The position numbers and the translations under genes are program-made. The notes beneath the pieces are model-generated. The model was not told the origin of the DNA, made no database searches, and saw nothing but the letters and a program-made list of their open reading frames with translations. This document shows, one piece after another, positions 5,772 through 7,813 of a stretch of 7,813 bases of DNA (position 1 is its first letter; every line of letters begins with the position of its first letter). This DNA comes from Sphingomonadales bacterium UBA1936 (GTDB lineage: Bacteria > Pseudomonadota > Alphaproteobacteria > Sphingomonadales > Sphingomonadaceae), in the NCBI GenBank assembly GCA_002336985.1, contig DDFE01000068.1:9512-17324 (forward strand). The letters run 5' to 3'.

Positions 5772-6600
5772 GGCTTCTGCGCCCATAGCCTGGCTGCGTC
5801 CGATGCGACCCAGCGGACGGCGTTCTCGACCAGCCGTCGGTAGTGTGGATTGTCGTACGCGCTGGGGCCGTCGCCGGGTTGCAGGTATACCAGCGGGCTC
5901 GCGATCGCGCGCTTGACCCAGCCGACAATGTTCGAGCCTGGGGGATGTTGCCATCCGTCATTGTCGAACATTCTTCCCCCCATCGCCGCGGCGGAGGACC
6001 AGAAATTTCGATCGATGAAGTCGTGGTCGGAGCGGAGCAGGGGGAGGACATCGTCCTCGAAAACCTCGGCGAGATAGAGTTCGTCGGTGAGTGTGAAATG
6101 GCTTGGCAGACCGGCGACGACCGGATGGTCCGCTGCGACATTCACCTTGTGCTCGATGTTATGCCGGTAGCCTGAGTCGGGACGGTGCTCACCGCGCACC
6201 TCGCCGGGTTTGTAGAGGAAGCGGCCTCCCAGCCATTCGCTATAATCGTCCCAGCCCGGCCACCCGGCCACCCGGCCAGCGCATGGTGCAGCGCGACGAC
6301 ACCTTTCCCGCTTTCGAGCAGGCGCCGGAAACCGTCGCGCAGATAGTCCGGCGGAGAAACAAGCGCCGGGCGATCCATCGCAACGTCGAAGTCGACGCCA
6401 GGCATGTCGTAAAGCAGAAGGGCGTCGTACGGCGCCATGGCCTCCGGCGACATGAGCTGCGCAGCAGCGGGCTGGTCGACCATCGTGGCCGTAATTCCAG
6501 CCATGCCGTCGAACATCCGGCCGAACGCGCTGCGATCGAACGGATGCCCCCGTACGGCGACCAGGACATTGAGTTCGGCATGATAATCGATGCGCGGCAT
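5768..6600 (-). pseudogene. ThuA-like domain protein gene, frameshifted by an 8-bp tandem-repeat expansion
   Basis: Two frames together encode one ThuA-like protein (trehalose-utilisation-like, class I glutamine-amidotransferase fold). The N-terminal part starts at the ATG at 6600 and contains VRGHPFDRSAF (16-26), LLYDMPG (62-68) and VALHHALAGWPG (102-113). It then loses the family frame and stops at 6142, giving a 152-residue truncated product. The C-terminal part, in another frame from about 6260 to the TAG at 5768-5770, has WDDYSEWLGGRF, HPVVAGLP, LTDELYL and the family-typical ending NPHYRRLVENAVRWVA. At the break the coding strand carries three copies of TGGCCGGG; deleting one joins the halves as HALAGWPGWDDYSEWLGG, about 274 residues. 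The rest of the gene looks intact, so the lesion is recent, switchable or a sequencing error. Biochemical function in this family is mostly undefined. The start has only a weak GCGAG-like ribosome site. Confidence 0.85.
6255..6278. repeat. Three perfect tandem copies of the 8-mer CCCGGCCA
   Basis: Copies occupy 6255-6262, 6263-6270 and 6271-6278 inside the ThuA-like gene. The unit length is not a multiple of three, so each copy gained or lost shifts the frame. Two copies give the family-like uninterrupted protein; three copies, as here, give early termination. Such a tract is prone to slipped-strand copy-number change and also to assembly error because it is entirely G/C apart from the A. Confidence 0.95.
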
Positions 6601-6651
6601 TGGCAAGGCTCGCCAAAAAATATAGCATGTATGCGTTTTATGGAGAAGTCG
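6601..6651. promoter_or_regulatory. Compact 51-bp divergent promoter region between the ThuA-like and VOC genes
   Basis: This is the only space for promoters of two divergent genes. It includes an AT-rich run (AAAAAATATA, about 6615-6624) and a small dyad GCAT-GT-ATGC at 6625-6634. A second inverted repeat, TTGGC (6600-6604) with GCCAA (6612-6616), overlaps the ThuA-like start codon. No full -35/-10 pair could be assigned; at this size the two promoters would have to overlap. Confidence 0.35.
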
Positions 6652-7164
6652 ATGTCGGACGCATTGGGAAAGATTTTCCAGATCGCCTATGTTCCCGCGG
6701 ACATCGGGCAGGCGCTGACGTTCTGGACGGAAACGATGCGCGTGGGGCCGTTCTTTCGTCTCGGACCCATGCGCATGGCGAATTGCCGGTTCCGGGGGGA
6801 ACCGACAGACCCGGACTTCTCGATTTACATCGCCTATTGGGGTGAAATGCAGATCGAGTTGATCGAGCAACACAATGACGCGCCGTCGATCTACACGGAA
6901 TGGCGCGCAGCGGGTCATGAGGGCGTTCAGCACATCTGTTGCGCGGTCGACGATATCGCTGCGGCGCGGCAGCACTGCCTCGACATGGGCATGACCATTG
7001 CGCAGGAAGCCGATTATCCGGGCGGCGGCGTGTTCTACGCCGACACTGGCGGCGGTCCGGGAACGATGGTCGAAGTAATGCAACTGCCCGCGGCGACCGT
7101 GGAACGGTTTGCCAGGATGCGCGAATCGGCTCGAACCTGGGACGGCGCTGACCCCGTCCGCTGA
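6652..7164 (+). CDS. VOC family protein (glyoxalase/bleomycin-resistance/dioxygenase fold)
   Basis: A 170-residue protein with two VOC beta-alpha-beta-beta-beta modules, similar in layout to the methylmalonyl-CoA epimerase/glyoxalase-like branch. The first module opens with IFQIAYVPAD (8-17) and closes with MQIELIEQHND (66-76). The second opens with GVQHICCAVDD (91-101) and closes with TMVEVMQL (138-145). The four metal-ligand positions are probably Gln10, Glu69, His94 and Glu141, with Gln where a His is common. VOC enzymes of this sort catalyse isomerisation, epimerisation or ring opening on small metabolites; the reaction here is not predictable. The ATG at 6652 is chosen because GGAG lies 6 nt upstream; in-frame ATGs at 6631 and 6640 have poorer sites. 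It is divergent from the ThuA-like gene and convergent with the TetR gene 9 bp downstream. Confidence 0.9.
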   Translation: MSDALGKIFQIAYVPADIGQALTFWTETMRVGPFFRLGPMRMANCRFRGEPTDPDFSIYIAYWGEMQIELIEQHNDAPSIYTEWRAAGHEGVQHICCAVDDIAAARQHCLDMGMTIAQEADYPGGGVFYADTGGGPGTMVEVMQLPAATVERFARMRESARTWDGADPVR

Positions 7165-7173
7165 CGTTCGGTG

Positions 7174-7813
7174 CTAACCCCTGACCGCAAATGATTTTGC
7201 AAGATCGAGCAGCGCGGCCTGGCCGTCGTAGTGATAGGGCGCGTTCACGGCCGCCGTCATCTGGCTGAGCGAATCCAATACCGTAATTTCAAGCGGCGGC
7301 GGCGTTGCTCCGGATGCGTGCAGATTGTCCCATCGCACGATCGCGCTGACGAACAGTCCGATGGCGGCACGGATGCGCGCACGAAAGATGCCTTCGGGCA
7401 GTGAGATCAATCGTTCACGGAGCGTCGCCAGCAAAGCCTTGCAGACCGGGACCGGGTTATCGGTGTCGTTGATGAAGGGATAGAACAGCTCTTGCTCGCT
7501 GCTGCGCATGAAAGTGTGATTGACGAAGGCGACGTAATGGTGAGCGCCGCCCGGCGACACAACGGTGAGATAGGGCAGTACCAGTATCTCGAGCAGGGTC
7601 CGCACATCCTGGTGACGGCTTTGCGCGGTCGCCAGTGCGATCATCTGCGCACGCAGCGGCTCGAACTCGAATGTGTAGAAGTGCGAGATCGCAAGGATCA
7701 GGCTTTCGCGGTCGCCGAAATGATAATTGACGGCGTTGGTGTTCTTCAGGCCAGCGGCCACTGCGATCTCGCGTAGCGAAACCCGGTCGATGCCCTGGTC
7801 GGCAAACAGCCGC
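7174..7813 (-). CDS. TetR/AcrR family transcriptional regulator (partial, 5' end beyond window)
   Basis: About 212 residues are visible up to the TAG at 7174-7176; probably only one or two dozen N-terminal residues are missing. The frame enters at the right edge as RLFADQGIDRVSLREIAVAAG, the first helices of the TetR DNA-binding domain. The recognition helix region NTNAVNYHFGDRESLI follows. The remaining C-terminal part, about 165 residues, is the variable ligand-binding and dimerisation domain, so an effector cannot be named. TetR repressors usually bind short dyads near their own promoter and linked genes; the dyads at 4354-4370 and 1548-1561 are possible targets. The gene is convergent with the VOC gene, with no room for a separate terminator. 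A GTG at 7761 is internal to the HTH and is not the true start. Confidence 0.93.
   Translation of the reverse strand, partial: RLFADQGIDRVSLREIAVAAGLKNTNAVNYHFGDRESLILAISHFYTFEFEPLRAQMIALATAQSRHQDVRTLLEILVLPYLTVVSPGGAHHYVAFVNHTFMRSSEQELFYPFINDTDNPVPVCKALLATLRERLISLPEGIFRARIRAAIGLFVSAIVRWDNLHASGATPPPLEITVLDSLSQMTAAVNAPYHYDGQAALLDLAKSFAVRG

Noticed and set aside
4608..5954. 448-codon open frame on the minus strand across the MFS gene
   Set aside because: It is antisense to a clear 12-helix transporter. Its translation is Arg/Glu/Gln-rich low-complexity sequence with no recognisable fold and no ribosome site, as expected of a GC-rich shadow frame.
6103..6651. Long upstream extension of the VOC frame, running to 6103
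   Set aside because: The extension runs antisense through the ThuA-like gene. The strong GGAG before 6652 and the VOC fold beginning at residue 8 fix the shorter start.
7165..7173. Possible terminator between the VOC and TetR genes
   Set aside because: Only 9 bp separate the two stop codons, and no stem with a U-run is visible.

Overview
The window is GC-rich, densely packed bacterial DNA. Its gene content suggests an alphaproteobacterium, most likely a sphingomonad (Sphingomonadales). It holds a spinster-type MFS transporter, short-chain dehydrogenases, a carboxymuconolactone-decarboxylase-like protein, a glyoxalase-fold protein, a TetR regulator, and an exported protein whose start resembles a TonB-dependent receptor. 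This mix is typical of sphingomonad gene clusters for degrading organic compounds. Lineage and substrate are inference; no rRNA, tRNA, mobile element or CRISPR was seen.

Layout. The left part (1-4307) is entirely on the minus strand. In transcription order (right to left) it holds a crotonase-family protein (4307-3435), a D-2-hydroxyacid-dehydrogenase-family protein (3438-2449) and an SDR oxidoreductase (2452-1643). A 127-130 bp gap with a candidate promoter follows, then a CMD-family protein (1513-1011 region), a second SDR (1013-213), another short gap with a candidate promoter and a 12-bp palindrome, and the start of an exported protein that runs off the left edge. All three junctions inside the two gene groups are 4-bp ATGA overlaps, so each group is very probably co-transcribed and translationally coupled.

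The right part holds the MFS transporter on the plus strand (4410-5771), divergent from the crotonase across a short region with a 17-bp dyad. A ThuA-like gene (6600-5768, minus) converges on the transporter; their stop codons share one CTAG. The ThuA-like gene is broken by an extra copy of an 8-bp tandem unit (three copies of CCCGGCCA at 6255-6278). Removing one copy restores an uninterrupted frame of about 274 residues. Divergent from it is a VOC/glyoxalase-fold protein (6652-7164, plus). A TetR-family regulator (minus) converges on that gene and runs off the right edge.

Together the genes look like an uptake-plus-catabolism locus: outer-membrane entry (possible TonB receptor), inner-membrane transport (MFS), CoA-ester and alcohol/ketone chemistry (crotonase, two SDRs, 2-hydroxyacid dehydrogenase) and accessory enzymes (CMD, VOC, ThuA), perhaps under the TetR regulator. 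The substrate cannot be read from the sequence. Several enzymes lack canonical catalytic residues: both crotonase glutamates, the SDR tetrad asparagine in both SDRs, and the AhpD histidine in the CMD protein. No stretch longer than about 130 bp lacks a gene.
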